Part shown: piece by piece, positions 29,378 through 38,208 of the stretch
How the letters are laid out: each line of letters begins with the position of its first letter
Numbering within the stretch: position 1 is the first letter of the stretch
Source: an uncultured bacterium
GTDB lineage: Bacteria > Verrucomicrobiota > Verrucomicrobiia > CAIQCK01
Reading direction: 5' to 3'
NCBI GenBank assembly: GCA_903870275.1
Contig: CAIQCK010000049.1
Span: forward strand, 81,672-121,392
DNA: 39,721 nt
Position numbers and translations under genes: made by a program
Notes under the pieces: model-generated
Told to the model about the DNA's origin: nothing
Databases searched by the model: none
The model's input: only the letters and a program-made list of their open reading frames with translations

Positions 29378-30646
29378 ATGAATCCGCCATCTAACAAGCT
29401 CAGCCGACGCCAACTGTTGCGAGCGGCGGTTGTCATCTTCGCTGCCCGACGGCCCCGGATTGCAATGGGCAGTACGAGTGAAGAAAAGCTGCCGCCGATC
29501 CGGCAGGTCACGTCCGGCCCTAGATTCCATTGGTTTGGCTACTACGACAAGTTACAGTTCGACCCCACAGGGCGCTATTTGTTGAGCATGGAGGTTGATT
29601 TTGAGCACCGATCGCCTCGACCGGACGACGTGGTCAAGGTGGGCATGATCGACCTTGCGGATGGCGACCGATGGATCGAGTTGGACCAGACGACAGCATG
29701 GTGCTGGCAACAGGGGTGCATGTTGCAGTGGCTGCCGGGATCGGCCTCTGAAATTTTGTGGAACGACCGCGATGGCGACCACTTCGTGTGCCACATCCTG
29801 GACGTCAAAACCCGGACGAAGCGAACCATCCCTCACCCGGTTTACACAGTCAGTCCTGCCGGTCGCTGGGCTGTGGCCCCTGATTTTGGACGGCTCAACG
29901 ATATGCGTCCCGGCTATGGTTACCCGGGCGTCCCGGATTCACATCGGGATGAGTTGACTCCCAGGGATTCGGGCATATACCGGATTGACCTGGCAACCGG
30001 CCGACAGGAATTGATCATCCGACTGGCCGATGTCGCCCGAATCCCGCATCCGCGCGGGGACTTGTCGGGCATGAAGCATTACTTCAATCACCTGCTGGTC
30101 AACCCGGACGGCACACGGTTCGAGTTTTTCGATCTTTGGATGGACGGCAAAAAGATGATCGCCCGTATGCTCACCGCGGCGGCGGACGGCACGGACGTGC
30201 GCATGCTCGACCCCACAGGCGATACGTCGCACTTTTTCTGGCGCGACCCGAAACACATCCTGGCTTGGAGTTCGCAGCCGCAAGGCGATGGCTTCTACCT
30301 GTTTGAAGACAAGACGGGGGGCACCGTGGAACAAATTGGCAAGGGCGTGATGCTGCCCGAAGACGGTCATTGCACCTATCTTCCCGGCAATCGCTGGATT
30401 TTGTGTGATACCTACCCCGACCGGCAGCGTTATCAGAACGTCTACCTATACAACATCGCCCTCAACCAGCGCGTGCCGCTGGGCCATTTCTATTCGCCGC
30501 CCCGATACGGCGGCGAGTGGCGTTGCGACACCCATCCCCGCTTCAGTCCCGACGGTCGCAGCGTGGTGATTGACTCGCCCCACACCGGTCAAGGCCGGCA
30601 GTTGCACTTGATTGACATCCGCCGACTGATTCAAGACCGCGACTAA
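29378..30646 (+). CDS. exported beta-propeller protein (TolB/oligogalacturonate-lyase-like)
   Basis: 422 residues. An N-terminal twin-arginine-type signal (LSRRQLLRAAVVIFAA) is followed by about six repeats of the kind 'D(P/T)xGRYLLSME', 'SPAGRWAVAPDFGRL', 'NPDGTRFEFFDLW', 'FSPDGRSVVIDSP', each a four-stranded blade. This is the WD40-like/TolB propeller pattern; the HWFGYYDKLQFDPTG start and DGHCTYLPGNRWILCDTY strand resemble proteins related to oligogalacturonate lyase. Whether it is an enzyme or a binding protein cannot be decided. It precedes a beta-helix protein by 114 bases on the same strand, which suggests a joint role in polysaccharide or glycan handling outside the membrane. Confidence 0.72.
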   Translation: MNPPSNKLSRRQLLRAAVVIFAARRPRIAMGSTSEEKLPPIRQVTSGPRFHWFGYYDKLQFDPTGRYLLSMEVDFEHRSPRPDDVVKVGMIDLADGDRWIELDQTTAWCWQQGCMLQWLPGSASEILWNDRDGDHFVCHILDVKTRTKRTIPHPVYTVSPAGRWAVAPDFGRLNDMRPGYGYPGVPDSHRDELTPRDSGIYRIDLATGRQELIIRLADVARIPHPRGDLSGMKHYFNHLLVNPDGTRFEFFDLWMDGKKMIARMLTAAADGTDVRMLDPTGDTSHFFWRDPKHILAWSSQPQGDGFYLFEDKTGGTVEQIGKGVMLPEDGHCTYLPGNRWILCDTYPDRQRYQNVYLYNIALNQRVPLGHFYSPPRYGGEWRCDTHPRFSPDGRSVVIDSPHTGQGRQLHLIDIRRLIQDRD

Positions 30647-30760
30647 CCACTACATGGCCCACGCGATCCCGAAAAAGCGGCGGGGAAAACTTTCCTGAAG
30701 TGCCGGTGTTGAACACATCAGTGCTGCACAATTCCAAAACCAAGGAGAAAACAAGCAACC

Positions 30761-32947
30761 ATGATCCAACAAACGTTTTTGCGGACAAAGCATCCCAAAA
30801 ATGCAATGTCACTGTCCTTGCGAATCCTGTTCATCGCCACCGTTGTTGTTTTCTCCCTCGCCGTTGGATCTGCCGCTTGTCTGGCGGCCACCACGCTCTA
30901 TGTGTCCACGAATGGCAACGACGCCTGGTCGGGCACACTACCCGAGCCCAACACAGCAAAAAACGACGGCTCCTTTGCCACCTTCACCCGCGCCCGCGAA
31001 GAGATTCGCCGGATCAAGAAGAAGAGCGGTTTGCCCGACGACGGCATCGTCGTGGAAATTCGTGGCGGCGAACACCGATTGACCTCACCCCTCTCGTTGT
31101 CGGCTGAAGATTCAGGCGCCGCAGCCTCGCCGATCGTCTGGCGCGCGAGAGCCGGCGAAAAGGTCCGGATTACGGGAGGCGTGCAGGTGACGGATTTCAA
31201 GCCGGTCACCGATCCGGCGGCGCTCCAGCGAATCGACGCATCAGCCCGCGGCCACGTGCTCCAGGCCGATCTGAAAGAACTGGGTGTCAAGAAAATCGGC
31301 CAGGCCGTGGGCGCGCCGAACGACTGCCGGCTGGAGTTGTTCTTCAACGACCAGCGCATGACCCTGGCGCGCTGGCCCAACGCGGACGCGTTCACCCGCG
31401 TCCAGGATGTGGATGAACCGGCGGGTGATACAACCCAATCCAAACCTGGCAAACCGCGCACCACGCAAGCCGGACGTTTCCTCTACGAAGGCGATCGTCC
31501 CAACCGCTGGACCGGCGAAAAGGACATCTGGCTCCACGGCTTCTGGTATTTTGAATGGGATGAGTCGCGCGAGAAGGTGGAGTCCATTGACACGGCACGC
31601 CATGTCATCACCCTCGCCGCGCCGTGCTATTCGCGCCGGTTCAAGCAGGGACAATGGTATTATGCGTACAATCTCCTGCCGGAACTCGATACGCCGGGCG
31701 AGTGGTATCACGACCGGGCGACGAACATCCTCTACTTCTGGCCGCCCGCGCCACTCAATGAGGCTAGGGCCGTCGTGTCGGTGGCTTGGGGGCTGGTTTT
31801 CATGCTCGACGCCACGCATGTGACTTTCCGTGATTTGTCGTTTGAGACGTGTCAGGGCACGGCGATCAGCGCCAAGAACGCCGACGATATCCAAATCCTC
31901 GGCTGTACGATCCACAACATGGGCCTGTGGGCCATCGACTTGCGGGGCCAGAATTGCCGGGTCGCCGGCTGCGACATGTATGAGATGGGCCACGGCGGCG
32001 TCCATCTAACCGCTGGAGACCGCAAGACCCTCATCCCGGGCAGGATCGTCGTGGATAACAATCACTTCCATCATTACGGCTGCTGGAAACACATGGTGAC
32101 ACCCGCCATCAAAATGAACGGTGTCGGCAATGTCGCCAGTCACAACCTAATCGACAATGCGCCGCACCAGGCGATCTATTGGACCGGCAACGATCACCTG
32201 ATCGAGTTCAATGAGATCCACAGCGTCTGCTACGAGGCGAACGACGGCGGTGCGATCTACGCGGGCGAGGATTGGACGCAGCGCGGCACGGCGGTCCGCT
32301 ACAACTACATCCATCATTTGGCGGGTTTCGAGGGAAAGGGCTGCCTCGGCGTTTATCTCGACGACGAACTCAGCGGCATCGAAGTCAGCGGCAACCTTTT
32401 CTACAAGGTAACAAATGCTTGCAACGCGGAAAAACCAGCCGTGTCCACTTGTGGACGGGACTGTACGTTCGCCAACAACATCTTTGTTGACTGCCATCCC
32501 GCAGTAGATGTGTCCACCCGTCACGCCGAGTGGTTCGACCGGTTGAAAGCGAAGCTGGACCTGATGCCTTACAAGGAACCTTTGTGGGCCGGTCGCTATC
32601 CCAAGCTGGTCAACATTCTTGACGATGATCCGTTGTTGCCCAAGGGCAACGTCATTGCCCGCAACATCTGTGTCGGCGGCGTATGGGCCAGCCTTGTGAA
32701 GGAGGCTGAACCGCTGGTGAAGTTTCAGGACAATCTGATCAACCAGGACCCGCATTTTGTTGACGCCGAGCACGCCAACTTCCAACTCAAAGATGATTCG
32801 CCGGCATGGAAGCTGGGCTTCCAGCGACTCCCGCTGGAGAAGATCGGGCTGTATCAGAGTCCGGAGCGCGCCTCCTGGCCGGTCAGCCACTCCATCCGCC
32901 CCGCCCCGGTGCCGGGCTGGTGTTCAGGCACTGAGCCCCAGCGTTGA
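30761..32947 (+). CDS. exported right-handed parallel beta-helix protein (GH141/PL-like)
   Basis: 728 residues. Start ATG 30761 has AAGGAG 13 bases upstream; a second possible start at 30806 lacks one. A signal peptide (RILFIATVVVFSLAVGSA region) ends before TTLYVSTNGNDAWSG, the typical opening of secreted beta-helix carbohydrate-active enzymes, followed by DGSFATFTRAREEIRRIK. The central part (about 350-600) has repeated short strands with Asn/His-rich turns (VDNNHFHHYG, SHNLIDNAPHQAIYWTGNDH, RYNYIHHLAGF, ANNIFVDCHPAV), as in pectate-lyase-type coils. Families GH141 and DUF1565-like fit; acting bond unknown. Acidic residues Asp/Glu in GGAIYAGEDWTQRG lie in the likely cleft. Probably secreted to act on plant or algal glycans. 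Confidence 0.8.
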   Translation: MIQQTFLRTKHPKNAMSLSLRILFIATVVVFSLAVGSAACLAATTLYVSTNGNDAWSGTLPEPNTAKNDGSFATFTRAREEIRRIKKKSGLPDDGIVVEIRGGEHRLTSPLSLSAEDSGAAASPIVWRARAGEKVRITGGVQVTDFKPVTDPAALQRIDASARGHVLQADLKELGVKKIGQAVGAPNDCRLELFFNDQRMTLARWPNADAFTRVQDVDEPAGDTTQSKPGKPRTTQAGRFLYEGDRPNRWTGEKDIWLHGFWYFEWDESREKVESIDTARHVITLAAPCYSRRFKQGQWYYAYNLLPELDTPGEWYHDRATNILYFWPPAPLNEARAVVSVAWGLVFMLDATHVTFRDLSFETCQGTAISAKNADDIQILGCTIHNMGLWAIDLRGQNCRVAGCDMYEMGHGGVHLTAGDRKTLIPGRIVVDNNHFHHYGCWKHMVTPAIKMNGVGNVASHNLIDNAPHQAIYWTGNDHLIEFNEIHSVCYEANDGGAIYAGEDWTQRGTAVRYNYIHHLAGFEGKGCLGVYLDDELSGIEVSGNLFYKVTNACNAEKPAVSTCGRDCTFANNIFVDCHPAVDVSTRHAEWFDRLKAKLDLMPYKEPLWAGRYPKLVNILDDDPLLPKGNVIARNICVGGVWASLVKEAEPLVKFQDNLINQDPHFVDAEHANFQLKDDSPAWKLGFQRLPLEKIGLYQSPERASWPVSHSIRPAPVPGWCSGTEPQR

Positions 32948-33286
32948 AGCCTGACACAGGTCTTGCCTCCACAGGAAATCGGGATAGGCGTTCGCCCGAA
33001 CGCTCGTTTCAACTCGCTCCCAGCCTGTCCCGCTGATTAAGCCTCACTTTGGCTTGAAACACTTGGTTCAAACCGTCAAACCGGGCCAAAATAGCACACT
33101 TAAAATGTGACGGAATGACCGAAGACAAAAAAACTGTCACTTGCCTGCTATTTTGCTCCAGCACAGGTCTTCGATGGCCGACGGTTTCTGATAGAACCGG
33201 TTGCGCGGTCAGCCCCAAAGATCTTCGGGGCCAGGACTGTGCTACGAGTTATGTAACAAGGACATGCAAACACAATGTGCCCGTGC
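32948..33286. other. intergenic region with dyads upstream of tig
   Basis: No credible protein gene; the two short frames here lack ribosome binding sites. It holds a nested inverted repeat at 33087-33155 and a near-palindrome at 33212-33231 (GCCCCAAAGATCTTCGGGGC). The middle is AT-richer than the flanks. The tig promoter follows at 33287. Confidence 0.55.
33087..33155. repeat. 69-base nested inverted repeat
   Basis: Outer arms CAAAATAGCA (33087-33096) and TGCTATTTTG (33146-33155) are perfectly complementary; inner arms GTGAC (33107-33111) and GTCAC (33136-33140) nest inside. The A-run ACAAAAAAAC lies in the loop. It could be a small non-autonomous element, an RNA structure or a terminator region of the beta-helix gene. 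Confidence 0.5.
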
Positions 33287-33315
33287 TTGACCGGGTGGCA
33301 AGTCGCCTCTAGAGT
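33287..33315 (+). promoter_or_regulatory. sigma70-type promoter of tig-clpP-clpX
   Basis: TTGACC (33287-33292), 17-bp spacer, TAGAGT (33310-33315), about 37 bases before the tig ATG. No heat-shock CIRCE-type dyad is visible around it. Confidence 0.6.
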
Positions 33316-33351
33316 CGTCGGTTTGATTCAGAAAACGTTGAAAGGATATTT

Positions 33352-34686
33352 ATGTCAGAAACAGGCGAGTCAGCCCTGCCGGTGCAGGTGACCATTGAAA
33401 ATCTAGGCCCCTGCCGGCGGTTGTTGAAGATTGAGCTGCCCACGGCCAGTGTGGACGCGGAGTTTGAGCGCGTCGCGAGCGATTACACGCGTTATGCGCG
33501 GCTGCCGGGGTTCCGCCCCGGCAAGGCGCCGCGCGCCATCGTGGAGAAGCGCTTCGCGGGCGATATCGAGCAGGAAGTGCAACGCGCGCTCATCCCGAAG
33601 GCCTACCGCCAGGCGCTCGACAACCAATCGCTGCGGCCCGTCGGCTATCCCGACATCAAGGACGTGCAGTTCGGCCGCGGCAAACCGCTCGCCTTCACCG
33701 CCGAGTTGGAGACCGAGCCGGAGTTCGCGCTGCCGGACTACAAGGGCATCGCCGTGAAGCGGCAGAAGGTGGAGGTCACGGACGAGGACGTGACCAAGGC
33801 GTTGGAGACGCTGGCCGAGCAACGCGCCGAACTCACCGATGTCACCGGCCGACCGGTGGCGATGGAGGATTTCGCCGTCGTCAATTTCACCGCCGTCAGC
33901 GAGGGCAAGCCCCTGGCGGAGATCGCGCCCGAGGCGAAGGCGGTGGCGGAGCGGCAGAACCTGCTGCTGTTGATGAGCGCGCAGTCGTTCGTGCCCGGTT
34001 TCTGCGAGCAACTCGTCGGCGCAGCCGTCGGCGACAAGCGGCAGGTGCAGGTGGATTTTCCGGCCGACTTTCAGGTGCAGCCGCTGGCCGGCAAGAAGGC
34101 GACGTATTTCGTGGACGTGGTCGGCATCAAGGCAAAGAAGATGCCGCCCATTGACGACGCCTTTGCCGCGTCGTTCGGCGAGGGCCTGACGCTGGAGAAG
34201 CTCAAGGAGGCTGTGAAGATCGACATCGCCCGCGAGCGCGAGCGTTCCGCCGCCAACGACGAGAAGAACCAGATCGTCGAATTCCTGCTCTCCCGCACCA
34301 CGGTGGATTTGCCGCCCGCGATGCTCGCCGCCGAGACGCGCAGCGCCATCCAGAACATGGTCCAGGAAAACACCGCCCGCGGTGTCACGCGCGAGACGCT
34401 GGTGGAAAAGAAGGACGAAATCTTCCAGTTCGCCAGCAAGAGCGCCAACGACCGGCTCAAGGCGTCGTTCATCCTCGGCAGAATCGCCGGTCAGGAGAAG
34501 ATCGCCGTGACGCAGCCCGAGTTGGACCAGCGCGTCGCCTTCCTCAGCCATCGCCACAACATCCCCTACCCCAAGCTCCGCAAACAACTCGAAGAACGCG
34601 GCGGCATTCACGAGATCGAGGAGGAAATCCTCATCGGCAAGACCCTTGAATTCCTCCTCACCAATGCTAGTGTCACCCAGCAATAG
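33352..34686 (+). CDS. tig: trigger factor, ribosome-associated chaperone
   Basis: 444 residues, normal length. The ribosome-docking signature GFRPGKAPR is in the N-terminal domain (about 50-58), the FKBP-type prolyl isomerase domain spans about 165-255 ([44 protein letters not shown]), and the helical C-terminal chaperone domain fills the rest, with repeated Glu/Arg/Lys helices. The protein catches nascent chains at the ribosome exit. GAAAGGA lies seven bases before the ATG. clpP follows after nine bases; the gene order is the common bacterial one and ties folding to proteolysis. Confidence 0.96.
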   Translation: MSETGESALPVQVTIENLGPCRRLLKIELPTASVDAEFERVASDYTRYARLPGFRPGKAPRAIVEKRFAGDIEQEVQRALIPKAYRQALDNQSLRPVGYPDIKDVQFGRGKPLAFTAELETEPEFALPDYKGIAVKRQKVEVTDEDVTKALETLAEQRAELTDVTGRPVAMEDFAVVNFTAVSEGKPLAEIAPEAKAVAERQNLLLLMSAQSFVPGFCEQLVGAAVGDKRQVQVDFPADFQVQPLAGKKATYFVDVVGIKAKKMPPIDDAFAASFGEGLTLEKLKEAVKIDIARERERSAANDEKNQIVEFLLSRTTVDLPPAMLAAETRSAIQNMVQENTARGVTRETLVEKKDEIFQFASKSANDRLKASFILGRIAGQEKIAVTQPELDQRVAFLSHRHNIPYPKLRKQLEERGGIHEIEEEILIGKTLEFLLTNASVTQQ

Positions 34687-34695
34687 GGCACCAAC

Positions 34696-35325
34696 ATGAA
34701 CGAATCCAACCAGATTCTTATCCCGATGGTGGTCGAGCAGACCGGCCGCGGCGAGCGCGCCTACGACATTTATTCGCGGCTGATGAAGGATCGCATCGTC
34801 TTCATCGGCACGGCCGTGGACGACCACGTCGCCAACATCATCATCGCCCAGCTTCTGTTCCTCCAAATGGAGGACCCAAAGAAGCCGCTGCACGTCTATA
34901 TCAACTCCCCCGGCGGCAGCGTTACCGCGGGTCTGGCGATTTACGACACCATGCAGTACATGACCACGCCGGTGAACACCTACTGCATCGGCCAGGCCGC
35001 CAGCATGGGCGCGGTGTTGCTCGCAGCCGGCACGAAAGGCCACCGGTTCTCGCTGCCCAACGCCCGCATCATGATCCATCAGCCCTGGGGCGGCATGGAG
35101 GGCACGGCCACCGACATCAGCATCCACGCAAAGGAAATCCTCAAGACCAAGGACCGGCTCAACGAAATCCTCGCTCACCACACCGGCAAGTCCGTCGAAG
35201 ATGTCGCCAAGGACAGCGATCGGGATTTCTTCATGAGCGCCGAGGAGGCGAAAGCCTACGGCCTCGTGGACGAGGTGGTAAAGTCCCGCCGCGAAATCGT
35301 GCCGGACGAAGCGGAAAAGAAGTAA
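34696..35325 (+). CDS. clpP: ATP-dependent Clp protease proteolytic subunit
   Basis: 209 residues. The catalytic triad is S103 ([14 protein letters not shown]), H128 ([10 protein letters not shown]) and D177 (DSDRDFFMS), with the same spacing as E. coli Clp[20 protein letters not shown] forms the oxyanion/handle region. A short N-terminal stretch before [18 protein letters not shown] may be a removed propeptide. It assembles into a tetradecamer capped by ClpX, encoded next. Stop and clpX start are 17 bases apart. Confidence 0.97.
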   Translation: MNESNQILIPMVVEQTGRGERAYDIYSRLMKDRIVFIGTAVDDHVANIIIAQLLFLQMEDPKKPLHVYINSPGGSVTAGLAIYDTMQYMTTPVNTYCIGQAASMGAVLLAAGTKGHRFSLPNARIMIHQPWGGMEGTATDISIHAKEILKTKDRLNEILAHHTGKSVEDVAKDSDRDFFMSAEEAKAYGLVDEVVKSRREIVPDEAEKK

Positions 35326-35342
35326 ACGTTGTAGATTGCTCC

Positions 35343-36650
<1,308 letters not shown>

Positions 36651-36654
36651 CAGC

Positions 36655-36677
36655 CGCGTCACTCCGTAACGCGTTTC
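36655..36677 (+). terminator. weak hairpin after clpX
   Basis: CGCGT (36655-36659) pairs with ACGCG (36669-36673) over a nine-base loop and is followed by TTTC. The stem is short, so this is only a possible terminator of the tig-clpP-clpX unit. Confidence 0.3.
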
Positions 36678-36754
36678 GTGTTCAAACCCTGCGGATAGGA
36701 GTGTGTCCTCGTGACATCGGTTTTTCCCCGGCTCCAAAGTTTTGGGAGGCACGA

Positions 36755-36826
36755 GCCACAGATGAACACGGATGGACACCGATAGGGACCAATTCTTATC
36801 CGTGTGAATCGGTGTTCATCCGTGGC
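36755..36826. repeat. dyad of GATGAACACSGAT-type units
   Basis: The left half (from GCCACAGATGAACACGGATG) and the inverted right half (ending GGTGTTCATCCGTGGC) share the core GATGAACACSGAT in opposite orientations, so the 72-base segment folds into a long imperfect hairpin. Such CCACAGATGAACACGGAT repeats are dispersed in many bacterial genomes. Confidence 0.7.
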
Positions 36827-37199
36827 TTCCCCATCCCGCCCAAGCCCGTGGAGCGTTCCATCCGCACAACCACCCCTCTCGCAAATAGTAGTGAATTTCT
36901 CTTGACACAATAGCCACTTCTCTATACCTTTCAACCCGTAATGAAGACCGCCGTCATGCGAGCAGAGGCAGTCGCGCCAGGGACAGGCCGCCGCACACTG
37001 GAAACCGGTTCGTGCAATCCATGGATCGGTTCGGAGCGGGGCGGGCCGACGCCGTCCTGGCCCTTTCCGTGCAATCCGTGTAATCCGTGGATGGCTTTGG
37101 GATATGGCGACCCGACCTCCCCCTGGCCCCGGCCCTGCCCGACGAATCGGACGGTGGCGGGACGCGTTTTGAGGCAATCCCTTTGTTTCGGTCTGATCC

Positions 37200-37250
37200 G
37201 GTCAAAGCCCGGTCAAAGCCAGTCAAAGTCAGTCAAAGCTGGTCAAAGTG
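37200..37250. repeat. 10-bp-period array 1 (RGTCAAAGYY x5)
   Basis: Five consecutive units of RGTCAAAGYY: GGTCAAAGCC, one extra C, GGTCAAAGCC, AGTCAAAGTC, AGTCAAAGCT, GGTCAAAGTG. The period is exactly 10 bases from the second unit on. Confidence 0.85.
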
Positions 37251-37280
37251 ATTTCGACTATTATTTTTTACAACCGCATG

Positions 37281-37324
37281 GCCCCAAACCGACTCAAACC
37301 GACTCGATCCGGCCCAATCCGACC
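37281..37324. repeat. 10-bp-period array 2
   Basis: Units GCCCCAAACC, GACTCAAACC, GACTCGATCC, GGCCCAATCC, GACC in strict 10-base register. Its last 17 bases (37308-37324, TCCGGCCCAATCCGACC) recur exactly at 37684-37700 in array 3. Confidence 0.75.
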
Positions 37325-37455
37325 GCAGGAGGAGGCGTAGCCATGGGAAATGTGATTGCAGTGAGCATGGCAAGGTCAAAGCATTCCATGCGCGGCACAA
37401 GGGCCATGCAATTGCTCCGCCTTTCCATGAACCTCTCAATGCAGACAAGCCGCGA

Positions 37456-37589
37456 GGTGGATCGCGTTCTCCGAACGCGATTGCGGTTGAGAAGCGAAGA
37501 CACACAGTGTCTGGTTCGAGCCTTTCACGTTCCAGACGCGGCTTCTTTCGCTTGTCTGCGGCCATCGCGTTCGGAGAACGCGATCCACC
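37456..37589. repeat. BIME-like element: perfect 26-bp inverted repeat of hairpins
   Basis: Arms 37456-37481 and 37564-37589 are exact reverse complements over 26 bases. Each arm is itself a hairpin (ATCGCGTTC, TCC or GGA loop, GAACGCGAT). The arms can thus fold singly or with each other. Similarity continues inward on both sides (AAGCGAA at left, its complement TTCGCTT at right). The 82-base interior has no gene. This is the layout of paired REP sequences. Confidence 0.8.
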
Positions 37590-37680
37590 TTCGGCAGTGC
37601 CGCGTTGGTGGAGTTCTCCTTACGTCGTCGGCTACATTCGGAAGCCCAAGGCGACGAAGCCAGTATTTGGAACTGCACGG

Positions 37681-37740
37681 CTATCCGGCCCAATCCGACC
37701 TGATCCGACTCGATCCGACTGAAGCCGACCCGATGAAACC
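37681..37740. repeat. 10-bp-period array 3
   Basis: Six units in strict 10-base register: CTATCCGGCC, CAATCCGACC, TGATCCGACT, CGATCCGACT, GAAGCCGACC, CGATGAAACC. Same family as array 2 (shared 17-base word). Confidence 0.8.
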
Positions 37741-37830
37741 CGTTGAACATTGCAAATGCACGATTTCTGAGGCCGCAGTCGTAGACCGTTGCTACGGTTT
37801 TCCACTCTCCCCCTCAATCATATGCATTCG

Positions 37831-37970
37831 TTTTTCAAAACGAACCCATATGATGGCCCCGGTTAAAACTGAAAACATCGTTTTCCCTAGGAAAACCGAT
37901 CTTTCGATGTCCGGGGGTGGGCAAATCAAAAGGGTGTTTTTACGAAACGAACCCAAATGATTCAGCCCCG
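37831..37970. repeat. imperfect direct repeat flanking about 75 bases
   Basis: Copy 1 at 37831-37860 (AAACGAACCCATATGAT core, then GGCCCCGG) and copy 2 at 37937-37970 (AAACGAACCCAAATGAT core, then TCAGCCCCG), each preceded by a T-run. The second copy ends seven bases before the proposed left end of the IS21 element. Confidence 0.6.
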
Positions 37971-37997
37971 CCAGCCTGTTGCGTATTTCGGGGGAAC

Positions 37998-38148
37998 GTT
38001 ACCAGGCGTTTCGGGAATAAGTTACCAGTGATTTCGGAGCAAAGTTTCCAGCGATTTCGGTCTGAAAGTTACCACTTTTTCGGGTGAGTCCGAAACGGGT
38101 GGAAACGATGGAGCGAAACGGGTGGAAACATAACACCGAAACGGGGTG
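37998..38148. repeat. multiple terminal repeats of the IS21 element
   Basis: Four direct units of the form GTTACCAGNGATTTCGG at 37998-38014, 38021-38037, 38044-38060 and 38068-38084, spaced 23-24 bases, then three inverted units (CCGAAACGGGTGGAAAC type) at 38090-38106, 38114-38129 and 38136-38148. Such arrays of transposase binding sites at the ends are characteristic of IS21. They stop about 60 bases before istA. Confidence 0.85.
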
Positions 38149-38208
38149 TGGCGATGCTGGATGCGGCGGCTAGGCTGGCGCCTTTCAACCATTGAAAGGA
38201 ACGCCATC

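Larger units (their letters stand above)
36678..37976. other. gene-free repeat island before the IS21 element
   Basis: About 1.3 kb with no believable coding region. The longest open frame (36941-37960) translates to Pro/Arg/Ser-rich text with repeats such as NPCNPW that simply reflect DNA repeats. A TTGACA at 36902-36907 with TATACC at 36923-36928 (15-bp spacing) could be a promoter, but nothing recognisable follows. At least four repeat classes listed separately fill the region. Confidence 0.6.

Noticed and set aside
33009..33312. Short frames on both strands before tig
   Set aside because: No ribosome binding sites, they overlap dyads and the tig promoter, and the translations show no protein-like pattern.
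36902..36928. TTGACA/TATACC promoter
   Set aside because: Spacing is 15 bp and nothing recognisable lies downstream, so it is mentioned only in the repeat-island entry.
37200..37740. CRISPR array
   Set aside because: Units are 10 bases, tandem and degenerate, with no spacers and no cas genes.
36941..37960. 339-codon open frame in the repeat island
   Set aside because: Its translation mirrors DNA repeats (NPCNPW, QSQSKSVKAGQS), has no ribosome binding site and spans both arms of the 26-bp inverted repeat.
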